64,000 bases of DNA from an uncultured Paracoccaceae bacterium (GTDB taxonomy: Bacteria > Pseudomonadota > Alphaproteobacteria > Rhodobacterales > Rhodobacteraceae), in assembly GCA_947503765.1 (NCBI GenBank), contig CANNFA010000003.1, forward strand, positions 1 to 64,000. The letters are read 5' to 3'. The position numbers and the translations under genes are program-made. Each line of letters opens with the position of its first letter. Within the stretch, counting starts at the first letter, position 1. This document shows positions 1 to 7,985 of the stretch, piece by piece. The notes beneath the pieces are model-generated. The model was not told the origin of the DNA. It saw only the letters and a list, made by a program, of their open reading frames with translations, and did not search any database.

Positions 1-2
1 AG

Positions 3-119
3 CCCGTGGCCGATTGCCAACGTTACGACAGCCTCAGGAGACCCAACCATGGAAAGATCACAGGTGCTGGACGCGATAAGCCAGCTGAAGCTCTACGGCA
101 TGAAGGCCGCCTACGATGA
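3..119 (+). CDS. istA: C-terminal tail of IS21 transposase IstA (partial)
   Basis: A reading frame open from the window edge encodes [12 protein letters not shown] and then runs into the start of istB, with a TGA at 117-119. The aspartate/tyrosine-rich ending and the istA-istB overlap fit the usual IS21 arrangement, where IstA is the DDE transposase and IstB its ATPase helper. Only about 38 codons are visible and no catalytic motif is included, so the call rests on position and a weak resemblance to IstA tails. Istead of this frame, istA could end just before istB in another frame. Confidence 0.4.
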   Translation, partial: PVADCQRYDSLRRPNHGKITGAGRDKPAEALRHEGRLR

Positions 120-777
120 GATCATCACCACGGCGGTGAAGCGGCAGCATGAACCGCAGCAGATCGTAGGCGACTTGTTGAACGCCGAGATCAGCGAGAA
201 GCAGGCGCGTTCGATCAAATACCAAATGACCATCGCCAAACTGCCTCTGGCGAAAGAGATCGACGAGTTCAGCTTCGAGGGCACGCCTGTCAACGAGACG
301 CTGGTGCGCGACCTGGCCGCCGGGGGCTTCCTTGAACAGCAGCGCAATGTTGTGCTCATCGGCGGCACCGGGACCGGCAAATCCCACCTCGCTGTGAGCA
401 TCGCTCGGGCGTGCATCCGGCGAGGCAAACGAGGACGGTTCTTTAACGCCGTGGACTTGGTGAACAAGCTCGATGCCGAAGCTCGTGTCGACCGGCAGGG
501 GCGCACGGCTGACCTGCTGTGCCGCCTCGACTTCCTAATCCTTGACGAGCTTGGCTACCTTCCGTTCGCCCAGACCGGCGGCCAGTTGCTATTCCACCTC
601 ATCAGTCGCCTCTACGAGCGCACCTCGGTCATCGTGACCACCAACCTCGACTTCGGTGAATGGCCATCGGTCTTCGGAGACGCCAAGATGACGACGGCAC
701 TCCTCGATCGCCTTACCCACCACTGCGACATCGTCGAAACCGGCAACGAGAGCTGGCGCTTCAAAAACAGGGAATAA
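49..777 (+). CDS. istB: IS21 helper ATPase IstB
   Basis: AAA+ ATPase that assists the IstA transposase in target capture. The 242-residue length is normal for IstB. Residues 1-100 form the N-terminal IstB region. A Walker A motif GGTGTGKSH lies at about residues 105-113 and a Walker B LILDEL around 163-168, followed by the TTNLDF sensor segment and the family ending in which the target-site ATPase closes with [12 protein letters not shown]. The start ATG follows a CAGGAG Shine-Dalgarno about 8 nt upstream. It looks intact, so the element may still be active if the istA beyond the window is whole. Confidence 0.95.
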   Translation: MERSQVLDAISQLKLYGMKAAYDEIITTAVKRQHEPQQIVGDLLNAEISEKQARSIKYQMTIAKLPLAKEIDEFSFEGTPVNETLVRDLAAGGFLEQQRNVVLIGGTGTGKSHLAVSIARACIRRGKRGRFFNAVDLVNKLDAEARVDRQGRTADLLCRLDFLILDELGYLPFAQTGGQLLFHLISRLYERTSVIVTTNLDFGEWPSVFGDAKMTTALLDRLTHHCDIVETGNESWRFKNRE

Positions 778-787
778 TCCAAGCCCC

Positions 788-838
788 GCTGGCCCGATAC
801 GGCTGCGCTGTGTGATGGCTACACCGCATCGGGCCAGC
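788..838. repeat. Subterminal inverted repeat of the IS21 element
   Basis: GCTGGCCCGAT (788-798) is the perfect reverse complement of ATCGGGCCAGC (828-838), with a 29-nt loop. It lies between the istB stop and the terminal repeats. It may terminate istAB transcription or shield the element end; no T-run follows, so it is not a standard intrinsic terminator. Confidence 0.6.
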
Positions 839-845
839 TACACGT

Positions 846-887
846 GCGCCAAATAGGGGGTCATTATTGGGCGCCGATAGGGGGTCA
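846..887. repeat. IS21 right-end multiple terminal repeats
   Basis: Two direct copies of a GCGCC(A)RATAGGGGGTCA unit occur at 846-863 and 871-887, just inside the element tip at 907. Several short repeats near each end are typical of IS21-family elements and are presumed binding sites for IstA. Confidence 0.75.
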
Positions 888-908
888 AATTTGCATGCCG
901 ATTGACAG

Positions 909-1838
909 ACAAGCCTGATCGAGCAGGATTTCCCGCCTCATAGGATGGAAGTGATCGTGGTCGATGGCGACAGCACCGAACCGGTGCGCGCGGCGGTCAT
1001 GGCCGCCGCCGAACGCGCGGCCTTTCCGGTGCGCTATATCAAGGTGGACGACGACCGTGGTCCGGTTTCCAAGCGTAACCTGGGCGTGGCCCAGGCCCGC
1101 GGCGCAGTCATCGCCTTCACCGACAGCGATTGCCGCGCGACGCCGGGATGGCTTCGGGCCCTGACCGAACCGATGGGCGACAATGCGGTCGGCTTCGTGT
1201 CCGGCCCGGTCACCTACAAGCCCGAGCAAGCGAAGAGTTTTTTCTCAAAGCTCACGGCGGAAACCCTGGTCGAACATCCGACCTATCCAACCGCGAATGT
1301 CGCCTATCGACGTGATCTGTTCCTGGAGATGGGCGGCTTTGACGAATCCCTCGGCGTGCGCGACTTTCTCGGGCGGGCAACCGAATGTGGTGATACGGAC
1401 CTGGCCTGGCGGATCCGCAAGGCGGGCTGGAGCAACGTGTTTGCGCCGCAAGCCATGATCCTGCACGAGGTCGAGGTTCTGTCCGCCCTGCAATGGATGC
1501 TTGAACCGACCCGCCTGATCCTGCTGCCGTTGCTGATCCGGTTGCATCCCGAGATCGCACCACGCCTGCTGCGCTGGAATCTGGTGTTCTATCCAGGCAC
1601 GCTGCGCGTTTATGGCGTCCTGATCGTTGCGCTCATCCTGTTGCTGATCGACGCGGCGCTGTTGCCGGGTGCGGCTCTGGCTGGCATTGCCGCGATATGG
1701 CTGTTGAAGGTGCGAAGCCCGAACCCCAGGCGACTGCTGGCGGTGCTGCGCGATGCGCTTTTGCATTTCTTTCGCATGGTCGTGCTGGCGGTGACATTGA
1801 TCGCGGGCAGCCTGCGCTTTGGCCGGCTGGTACTTTGA
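909..1838 (+). pseudogene. Family 2 glycosyltransferase, 5' end removed by the IS21 insertion
   Basis: An inverting glycosyltransferase (GT-A fold) presumed to add a sugar to a lipid-linked polysaccharide precursor at the inner membrane. The first ATG is at 945, but the same frame is open back to the IS junction and encodes SLIEQDFPPHR directly before MEVIVVDGDST. That is normal GT2 sequence which should itself be preceded by the first beta strand and the VSVVIPxYN motif. Roughly 25-30 N-terminal residues with part of the nucleotide-sugar site are therefore missing. The rest is intact: DSD metal motif in FTDSDCRATPGW, the ECGDTDLAWR acceptor-side motif, and two C-terminal membrane segments. 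A protein could start at 945 but is unlikely to be active. The stop is one base before the next gene. Confidence 0.85.
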
Positions 1839-1839
1839 C

Positions 1840-3939
1840 GTGACCGGTCGCCTGTTCCGCCTTCTTGCGACGCTACTGTTGCTAATACTGCCCGCCTGTG
1901 CCGGGCAGGGGAAGGCCGACGGTCTTGTAAACGGCGACTTTTCCGACGTACAGGACGATCATCCGTGGGGTTGGGCGATCTCGGATGCGGCGGCGCAGAA
2001 GGGCACCGTGACCATCGTCGATGGCGTGCTCGTGCTGACGCCCAACGCTCGGAACACGCCAAGCGACAGCCCCTTGGGGCTGGGCCAGGCATTCGACGCC
2101 ACCGCGCTGCGCGGCCAACGGCTGAGCCTTTCGGCGTGGCTGTCGAGCGAGGCGGGTGCCGTGGCCGTGGTGGGGGTGGCGGCTCTTGCCGCCGATGGCC
2201 AAGTCGAACGGTTCCTTGGCCTCAGGGCAGGGGCGGGCGACGCCCCCGAGCAGACAACGACCGACGGTGAACCCTTGAGCGACGAGGTGGAAACCATCAT
2301 CGTCTTCGCGTCGGTCGAAGGCACGTCGGGTACGGCACGTATCGACAATCTCACGCTGGAAGGTGTCGCCGCTCGGTGCCCGGGCGATCAGGGCGATACG
2401 GTCAGCACCTTTCGAGTGGAGGCGAACGGCGCCGCACACCGCATAGATGGGGCAATCTTCGGCACGAACGTCGAATGGATCCGCGAAGGCAACGGATTGT
2501 GGAATACGGCGCAGGACCGGCTGGATCCCGGTATCGTGGCGATGTCCGAGGCCGCAGGCATCCGAATGATCCGTTTTCCAGGCGGTGTGTGGTCCGATAC
2601 CTATGACTGGCGCGACGGTATCGGCGAGCACGCCGCCCGCCCGACCACGCGCCACATCGCGGATCAGGAAGAAAGCTCGCGCCACGACATCGGCACGCCC
2701 GAGATCGTGGCTTTTGCCAGCCGGATCGGTGCCGAACTGATGATCACCGTCAATGCGGGGCATGGCACGCCGGAACAGGCCGCCGCCTGGGCCGCGCATA
2801 TCCGCGACATCTACGGCCCGTCCATCGCCCCGGTCTGGGAGATCGGCAACGAACTTTACATGGAGGACGACATGTCGGGCGGCTCCATGTCACCCGAAAG
2901 CTACGCGGAAAAGCTGCGCGCCTTTGCCGTCGCCATCCGGGCCGAACTGCCCGCTGCGCGCATCGCCGGGATCGGGCTGGTCAATTACGGCCCTTACCGG
3001 TTCAACGCCCACGGCGACTGGAACAAGGTGGTGCTGTCCCGCGCTGGCGATGTGATCGACGTGTTCGCGGTACACAATGCCTATGCCCCGTTGGTGGTCG
3101 AATCCTCTACGCGCCGCTGGGCCGAGGTTTACCGTGCGATGATGGCGGCTCCGGTGTCGATTGCACAGAACCTGTTGGACACCGCAGCGCTGATCGATGA
3201 CAGCGTATCGCCGGACGGGCGCGGCAGGATCGCTATCGCTGTCACGGAATGGGGGCCCTCGTTTTCATACGATCCGAAGAACCCCTATTTCGACCATGTG
3301 AAAACACTCGGCTCGGCCGTTTTCGTGTCCCGAATGCTGAACGTGTTCATTCGCGACCCCAGGGTGACGTCCGCGCAGTTCTTCAAACTGTCGGACTGGC
3401 TGAACATGGGCTGGATCGGACCGGTCAAAGGGGGAGGCTGGCGCGAAACCCCGGCCCTGCTGGCGTTCGGGCTGTACCGCGATGCGCCAGGTGCCACGCT
3501 ACTGCCGCTGGAGCGGGACGAGGGGCCGACATTTTCCTCGTCACAACTCGGCTTTCAGGCGGCGGTCGAAACGGCGCCGCTGGTGGACGCCATCGCGTTC
3601 CGGGACCGGGTCGGCAAGGTGACTCTGATCGCCAGCAATGCCGACCTGACAGAGACGCGCGAGGCACGTTTTGCATTCACCGGCGGGGCCGACGCCTATG
3701 ACATAGCGGTGCGCAATCTGTTGGGGCCTTCCGCAGTGTCGCACCGCGCGACGGATCACATCGACGTTCCGGGTGTGCCCTTTGCACCTGCGGGCCGGTT
3801 TGCGGAAGGCGAGTGGTTCGCCAACTCGCGTGCTGACAGCGTTGCCATCACCCCGGGTTCGGCGGAATGGGAAGCTGGCACACTGAGCCTTTCGCTGCCG
3901 CCGTCGAGCGTGGTGGCAATAACCCTGGTGGCGAAATGA
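1840..3939 (+). CDS. Exported glycoside hydrolase of the arabinofuranosidase/xylosidase (clan GH-A) type
   Basis: Predicted 699-residue secreted polysaccharide-processing enzyme. I place the start at the GTG at 1840, just after the preceding stop, giving a hydrophobic signal (LLATLLLLILPAC) whose final Cys could be a lipobox. Residues about 30-185 form a jelly-roll, CBM-like domain opening NGDFSD and closing ARIDNLTLEG. Residues about 200-540 form the (beta/alpha)8 barrel, with WEIGNE placing the acid/base at E338 and VTEWG the nucleophile at E470, the GH-A arrangement seen in GH51, GH39 and GH79. A C-terminal beta domain follows. It is coupled to the O-antigen-ligase-like gene by an ATGA overlap, so it probably trims or remodels the polymer made by this operon. 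The exact GH family and substrate are not determined. Confidence 0.75.
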   Translation: MTGRLFRLLATLLLLILPACAGQGKADGLVNGDFSDVQDDHPWGWAISDAAAQKGTVTIVDGVLVLTPNARNTPSDSPLGLGQAFDATALRGQRLSLSAWLSSEAGAVAVVGVAALAADGQVERFLGLRAGAGDAPEQTTTDGEPLSDEVETIIVFASVEGTSGTARIDNLTLEGVAARCPGDQGDTVSTFRVEANGAAHRIDGAIFGTNVEWIREGNGLWNTAQDRLDPGIVAMSEAAGIRMIRFPGGVWSDTYDWRDGIGEHAARPTTRHIADQEESSRHDIGTPEIVAFASRIGAELMITVNAGHGTPEQAAAWAAHIRDIYGPSIAPVWEIGNELYMEDDMSGGSMSPESYAEKLRAFAVAIRAELPAARIAGIGLVNYGPYRFNAHGDWNKVVLSRAGDVIDVFAVHNAYAPLVVESSTRRWAEVYRAMMAAPVSIAQNLLDTAALIDDSVSPDGRGRIAIAVTEWGPSFSYDPKNPYFDHVKTLGSAVFVSRMLNVFIRDPRVTSAQFFKLSDWLNMGWIGPVKGGGWRETPALLAFGLYRDAPGATLLPLERDEGPTFSSSQLGFQAAVETAPLVDAIAFRDRVGKVTLIASNADLTETREARFAFTGGADAYDIAVRNLLGPSAVSHRATDHIDVPGVPFAPAGRFAEGEWFANSRADSVAITPGSAEWEAGTLSLSLPPSSVVAITLVAK

Positions 3940-5402
3940 CCGTGGTGGCGTGGCCTTCCCGCCTGATCGGGCCACTGATCCTGTTGCCCGCGGGGGCATT
4001 CGCCACCGCCGCCCTGGCCGCCCTGGCCGCGCAATCGGGCAGCCGTGCGATAGCCGTCGTGGGCCTGGTGTTCTGCCTGGGGATCGCCGCGATTTTGGCC
4101 CGCAATCTTTTGGCTGTGCTGGTTTTCACCCTGTGCATCGCGATGGCATACAACCGGCAGTTCTACAGCTTCGACGGCTGGTTGGGCGATTATGGTTCCT
4201 TCGGGCTGTTCTGGACGCTGGCCGATGCCGTCATGGTCACGATCATCCTGGCTGGCCTGGCGCGCCGTGCAGCCGGAGGTCGGACCTTGCCGGCACCGCG
4301 CCGTCATCTCAGTGTCGAGTTGCCGATGGTGTTGCTGGTCGTCGTCATGGTGCTGTCGGCCCTTCGGACCGACCCCTTGCCGCCTGCGCTGTTCGAGACC
4401 CTGCGCATCGTCAAATATCTGGCATATTTCCTTGTTCTGCGGTCGCTGTTGGATCGCGATCTGGCCCGGGTCGTGCTGATCGGTCTGGGGACGATGGTGG
4501 CGATCCAGTTCGCGCTGGGGGTCGTCCAGGTCGCATTGGGCGCGGGGGGCAGCGGACTGGGCTCTCTGGATGAACAGACGGGCGAAATGGCGCGGCGGGC
4601 CACGGGAACCACGGGCCACCCGAACATGTACGCGCCGTTCCTGCTGATGCCCACCTTGGGTTTCATCGCGTTGGGGGCGAGCGGGCGGCGCCTGCTTGTG
4701 CACCGGCTGTCGCTGGCCGTGGGCTTTGCCGGCGCCCTGGCGATCGTCCTGTCCCAGTCGCGCGCCCCGGTGGCCGTTCTGATGCTGGGTCTGGCCTGCC
4801 TGGCTCTGAGCTTCATTGCGCGCCGTGTTCTGCCTGCGCCGCGGGTGATCGGCGCTGCCGTGATCTGTGCGATGCTGGGGCTGCTGGCTCTGGCGCCACT
4901 GGCGGGCAAGATCGTTGATCGGGTGACAGGCGACCTGCAAGGGTCGCTTGAATTCCGCGCTGAGTACAACGAGGCGGCCCTCGGTATCTGGCAGCTTGCG
5001 CCGGTGCTGGGCGTAGGGCCTTCGGGGTTCGTGCCGAAGCTGCCCGCGTTTCACCCCGATTACGCGCGCATCAACGCGGACATCCAGCCCGGCCGCAAGG
5101 CGGCCAACGTGCGTGCCATCGCGCCTGTGCACAACGTCTATCTGTGGCTTCTGGCCGAGCTGGGGCTGCTGGGGCTTTCGGCGTTCGTGGTGTTTCTGGC
5201 CAGCGCCGCGTGGCTGTTTCACCAGGCCGGGAAGGGTATCAAGCCTGCCAATCGGTTTTTTCTTGGGGTGTTCTGGGGTTTTTTGGGCCTTGGCGCCGTG
5301 CAATTGACGGATTTTTCGCTGTGGTGGGACCATCAGTTGATGGGTCTGACGCTGTTGATGGCGCTCGCCGCCTTTCTTCGTGATGAAAGAAGTGCAGCAT
5401 GA
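3936..5402 (+). CDS. O-antigen ligase/polymerase (Wzy/WaaL-like) membrane protein
   Basis: A 488-residue polytopic inner-membrane protein with about 11-12 hydrophobic segments. Family signs are the conserved RATGTTGHPNMYAPF region, the SQSRAP turn after a membrane helix, a long periplasmic loop around residues 330-390, and the C-terminal APVHNVYLWLLAELGLLG motif with the HNxY signature of the Wzy_C/O-antigen ligase superfamily. Such proteins polymerise or transfer lipid-linked glycans at the periplasmic face. The ATG at 3936 overlaps the previous stop (ATGA), and its own stop overlaps the next ATG the same way, so the operon is translationally coupled. Polymerase and ligase cannot be told apart from sequence alone. 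Confidence 0.85.
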   Translation: MTVVAWPSRLIGPLILLPAGAFATAALAALAAQSGSRAIAVVGLVFCLGIAAILARNLLAVLVFTLCIAMAYNRQFYSFDGWLGDYGSFGLFWTLADAVMVTIILAGLARRAAGGRTLPAPRRHLSVELPMVLLVVVMVLSALRTDPLPPALFETLRIVKYLAYFLVLRSLLDRDLARVVLIGLGTMVAIQFALGVVQVALGAGGSGLGSLDEQTGEMARRATGTTGHPNMYAPFLLMPTLGFIALGASGRRLLVHRLSLAVGFAGALAIVLSQSRAPVAVLMLGLACLALSFIARRVLPAPRVIGAAVICAMLGLLALAPLAGKIVDRVTGDLQGSLEFRAEYNEAALGIWQLAPVLGVGPSGFVPKLPAFHPDYARINADIQPGRKAANVRAIAPVHNVYLWLLAELGLLGLSAFVVFLASAAWLFHQAGKGIKPANRFFLGVFWGFLGLGAVQLTDFSLWWDHQLMGLTLLMALAAFLRDERSAA

Positions 5403-6439
5403 TCAGGGTTTCGATCATCATTCCGACCTATAACCGTGCCGACGAGCTTCCGCGTGTCCTGGACGCGCTCGCGTTGCAGACCATGTCGGATTTCGAGGTG
5501 ATCGTCGTCGACAACGGTTCGACGGATGACACCGCTGCGCTGTTGGCGCGGCGGGCACAAAACGCGCCCTTTCCCTTGATTCACCTGCGCATTCAACCCA
5601 GCGGCCCGGCAGGTGCACGCAATGCCGGAATGGCCATCGCGCGTGGCGCGTTCCTTGCCTTCGTGGATTCCGATGTTGCCCTGGCCCCCGACTGGCTCGA
5701 CCTGACGCTTGCCGAAATGTCGCGTATGCCGGGGATGCCCGCGGTGGCTGGCGTGGTCATCTATGAAAATGACCGTGATTGGGTCAACGCATATGGCGGG
5801 CGGATCAACCGGATCGGCCTGGCGTGGGATGCCTTCGAGGGAGCGCCGCTGGCCGACATCACCGCGCCCGAGTCAAGGCTCTGGATCAATTGTTCGGCCC
5901 TGCTTGTCCGGGCCGAAGCGGCGCGGGCCGTCGGGGGGTTTTGCGCGGAATTCTTCTATGGCTTCGAAGACAGTGATTTCGGATGGCGGCTCTCCGCCGC
6001 ATTCGGACCGCAGCGCGTGATTCCAGAGGCGCGTTGCTATCACAATGTCGGGGACACGATTGGCCGGGCCGCCGGGCCGCTGGTTTTTCACGGCTGCAAG
6101 AACCGGCTTGCGTCGCTGATTGCAAACGCTCCTGCGCGCCAGCTGCTTTGGGCTCTTCCAGTGGCAGTGGCCTATGGCATCGTCGATGCGTTCTTGCGCG
6201 CGCCCCGTTGGCCGAAATGGCGCGCCCTCGGGTGGAATCTGGCCCGCCTGCCAGCCACTCTGGCGCGCCGTCGGTCGCTGAACGCGCTGCGCCGCCATGA
6301 CGATGCGCTTGATGGGCTTTTCGCCGACACCTGGTTTCCGGCTGTCCGACTGGGCGGAATGCGGCGCCGACCCAATCGTCGGCAAAACGTATCGATGGCC
6401 CTGACGAAGGATGACCGGCTGACAGAGGGCGCACAATGA
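5399..6439 (+). CDS. Family 2 glycosyltransferase
   Basis: An intact 346-residue GT-A glycosyltransferase, the complete counterpart of the broken gene at 909. It begins VSIIIPTYNRADELPRVLD, continues to EVIVVDNGSTDDTAALL, has the metal-binding motif VDSDV (about residue 82) and the FYGFEDSDFGWRL acceptor motif, and ends in a basic tail. It presumably acts at the cytoplasmic membrane face, adding sugars to the repeat unit of the polysaccharide whose polymerase is encoded upstream. ATGA overlaps join it to both neighbours. Confidence 0.9.
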   Translation: MIRVSIIIPTYNRADELPRVLDALALQTMSDFEVIVVDNGSTDDTAALLARRAQNAPFPLIHLRIQPSGPAGARNAGMAIARGAFLAFVDSDVALAPDWLDLTLAEMSRMPGMPAVAGVVIYENDRDWVNAYGGRINRIGLAWDAFEGAPLADITAPESRLWINCSALLVRAEAARAVGGFCAEFFYGFEDSDFGWRLSAAFGPQRVIPEARCYHNVGDTIGRAAGPLVFHGCKNRLASLIANAPARQLLWALPVAVAYGIVDAFLRAPRWPKWRALGWNLARLPATLARRRSLNALRRHDDALDGLFADTWFPAVRLGGMRRRPNRRQNVSMALTKDDRLTEGAQ

Positions 6440-6775
6440 CTGCGCGGGGAGACTCCCGGCTGGTCTGGCTGGACGCGTTGCGCGGGATGACGATCCTGCT
6501 GGTTGTGATCGGCCATGTTGCGAGGGGCCTCTGGGCGTCAGGGCGGATCGATGCGCCCGGCTATCTGCTTTGGGATGCGGCACTCTATGCCTTCCACGGG
6601 CCCCTGCGGATCGGACTGGCCCGGCTTGGGGGCGGAGGTGTTCTGGGTTTACGTGGCTGCAGGGCTGCTTGCCGGGGTCGCGGGGCCTTTGGTCATGGCC
6701 TGGCTTTTACGGGTTCTCGGGCTGGCCCGGTTCCTCGGACTGGGGCGCGGAAGAAAGAGGGCTTTCGCCGCCCCC
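6436..6775 (+). pseudogene. Acyltransferase-3 family gene, internally deleted and frameshifted
   Basis: Remnant of an integral-membrane O-acyltransferase of the type that acetylates polysaccharides. The first ~55 codons encode a good N-terminus (RLVWLDALRGMTILLVVIGH, first membrane helix, then LWDAALYAFH). The sequence then jumps to what is normally the C-terminal end (GPLRIGLARLG). After a run of five G at 6628-6632 the frame changes and continues as AEVFWVYVAAGLLAGVAG and the last membrane helix. The family is about 330-400 residues, so some 200-250 are missing, and a one-base slip in the G run breaks what is left. The natural stop is also lost. The start overlaps the upstream stop (ATGA), showing it was the last gene of the operon. 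Confidence 0.8.
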
Positions 6776-6933
6776 CCCTCCCGCGGCGATCAGTTAAGCG
6801 CCGGGAATGGCCAAAGCGTTTGCGTGACGACCCGCCGCGGTCACCGTCAACCGGCAGGGGCAGAGAGCGCCCGAGAAGGCGACAGACACTCCGGGATCGG
6901 GGCGCATCTCAAACGGACCACACGATACCGCCG

Positions 6934-7875
6934 TTACACACAGGGCACGATGGTGGGATCTGACTGCATGGCGGTTGCGATCTCCTCGTCGAAGAACGTG
7001 AGAAACGTGCGCGCAGCGACCGATAACGGCGTTTCCGGCGAAGATATGATGCTTATTCCAAAGGGAATCGCGACTTCCAATGGTCGAACGACGATTCCAC
7101 GGGACGCATAGTGGCGCGCCGTGAATGGATCGACGATCGCAACGCCGCAGCCTTCGCTGACGATCGCGCAGGCGGCAATGGACTGGTGCACCCGTATCCG
7201 CAAATTCGGCGCCAATTCGTCGTATAGCGCGGCGCCCGATGGGTGGCGCGACAGGAATTCCCTTTGCAGGCCGATCACGTTTTCATCCATGAGCTGAGCG
7301 GTGGAAATGACCTTCTGTTCCGTCAAAGCGTGCCCTTCGGGCAATGCGCAGACACAGCGAAAATGCCGTTGCCGTTCGATCCGGACGGCACTGGTCACGG
7401 AAACGGGGTCAACGATGCCCAGGTCGGCGAACCGCGAGGCGATCAGATCGACGATCTGACGCGATTGCGTCGAAATGCTGGAGACATGCATTTGCGGATG
7501 GGCCTGGTTGAACCGCCGGATCACGGCCGGCGTGATCGCGATGGCCAGCGCGATGAACGTGCCGAGCCGCAATTGCCCGACCGCCAGCGTCCGGATATCG
7601 GCGGCGGTATGGGCGAGCCGCTGCATGGTATAGAAATACTTCTGGATCTCGTCATAAAACAGCATGGCCTCCGGCGTTGCCAGAAGCCGCCCTTTCCGGC
7701 GCTCGAAAAGGGCAAAGCCGATCGTCTCTTCCAGGCTTTTCAGCAGCCGGCTGACACTTGGCTGCGAGATGTTCATGGCGGCCGCGGCCGCCGTGACCGA
7801 AGCCGCCTCTACCACCGCCTTGAAGGCTTCGATCTGGCGCGGGCTGATCGCATCGCCGCGTGAAGGTTCATGCAT
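6934..7875 (-). CDS. LysR-family transcriptional regulator
   Basis: A 313-residue LysR-type activator/repressor, normal family length. The winged helix-turn-helix spans about residues 10-70 (ISPRQIEAFKAVVE, then NISQPSVSRLLKSLEE and a basic FERRKGRLLAT wing). A periplasmic-binding-like effector domain follows from about 95 to 300. I chose the ATG at 7875 (MHEPSRGD) because the longer open frame upstream has no LysR-like sequence. It is divergent from the ABC importer at 7986 with 110 bp between them, the usual layout for a LysR protein controlling its neighbour, so it probably responds to the transported substrate or a product of it. It is convergent with the broken acyltransferase. Confidence 0.92.
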   Translation of the reverse strand: MHEPSRGDAISPRQIEAFKAVVEAASVTAAAAAMNISQPSVSRLLKSLEETIGFALFERRKGRLLATPEAMLFYDEIQKYFYTMQRLAHTAADIRTLAVGQLRLGTFIALAIAITPAVIRRFNQAHPQMHVSSISTQSRQIVDLIASRFADLGIVDPVSVTSAVRIERQRHFRCVCALPEGHALTEQKVISTAQLMDENVIGLQREFLSRHPSGAALYDELAPNLRIRVHQSIAACAIVSEGCGVAIVDPFTARHYASRGIVVRPLEVAIPFGISIISSPETPLSVAARTFLTFFDEEIATAMQSDPTIVPCV

Positions 7876-7894
7876 GGTCCAAATCCATAGCATC

Positions 7895-7911
7895 TGCACA
7901 TGGAATGCGCA
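7895..7911. promoter_or_regulatory. Candidate LysR operator between divergent genes
   Basis: TGCACAT-GGA-ATGCGCA is a 7-3-7 imperfect dyad (6 of 7 positions pair) of the T-N11-A type bound by LysR proteins. It ends 11 bp upstream of the -35 box for the ABC operon and 19 bp from the regulator's own start, so one bound protein could control both directions. Confidence 0.5.
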
Positions 7912-7922
7912 AATATTGATCT

Positions 7923-7951
7923 TTGACAATATGGGGTGCGGTTCCAATACT
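7923..7951 (+). promoter_or_regulatory. Sigma-70 type promoter for the ABC importer operon
   Basis: TTGACA (7923-7928) and AATACT (7946-7951) are separated by exactly 17 bp, with the importer start codon 34 bp downstream. The -35 is a perfect consensus match and the -10 has four of six. Confidence 0.6.
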
Positions 7952-7985
7952 GAACCGGAACATCCATCAAATGGGAGAAACCACC

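Larger units (their letters stand above)
1..907 (+). mobile_element. IS21-family insertion sequence, right-hand portion
   Basis: Right end of an IS21-type element; the left end and most of istA lie outside the window. It contains the complete helper ATPase gene istB, then a non-coding tail with an inverted repeat and two copies of a GGGGGTCA-containing subterminal repeat. It appears to end at the tip GATTGACA (900-907); the reverse complement TGTCAATC is a normal IS21-family terminus. Immediately after the tip, an open glycosyltransferase reading frame begins in mid-domain, so the element sits inside that gene. The target duplication cannot be checked because the left junction is absent. The exact last base is inferred from the terminal motif. 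Confidence 0.85.

Noticed and set aside
3756-5333. 525-codon minus-strand open frame opposite the polymerase gene
   Set aside because: Arg/Gln/His-rich antisense shadow of a GC-rich membrane-protein gene; no family resemblance and it covers a clearly coding strand.
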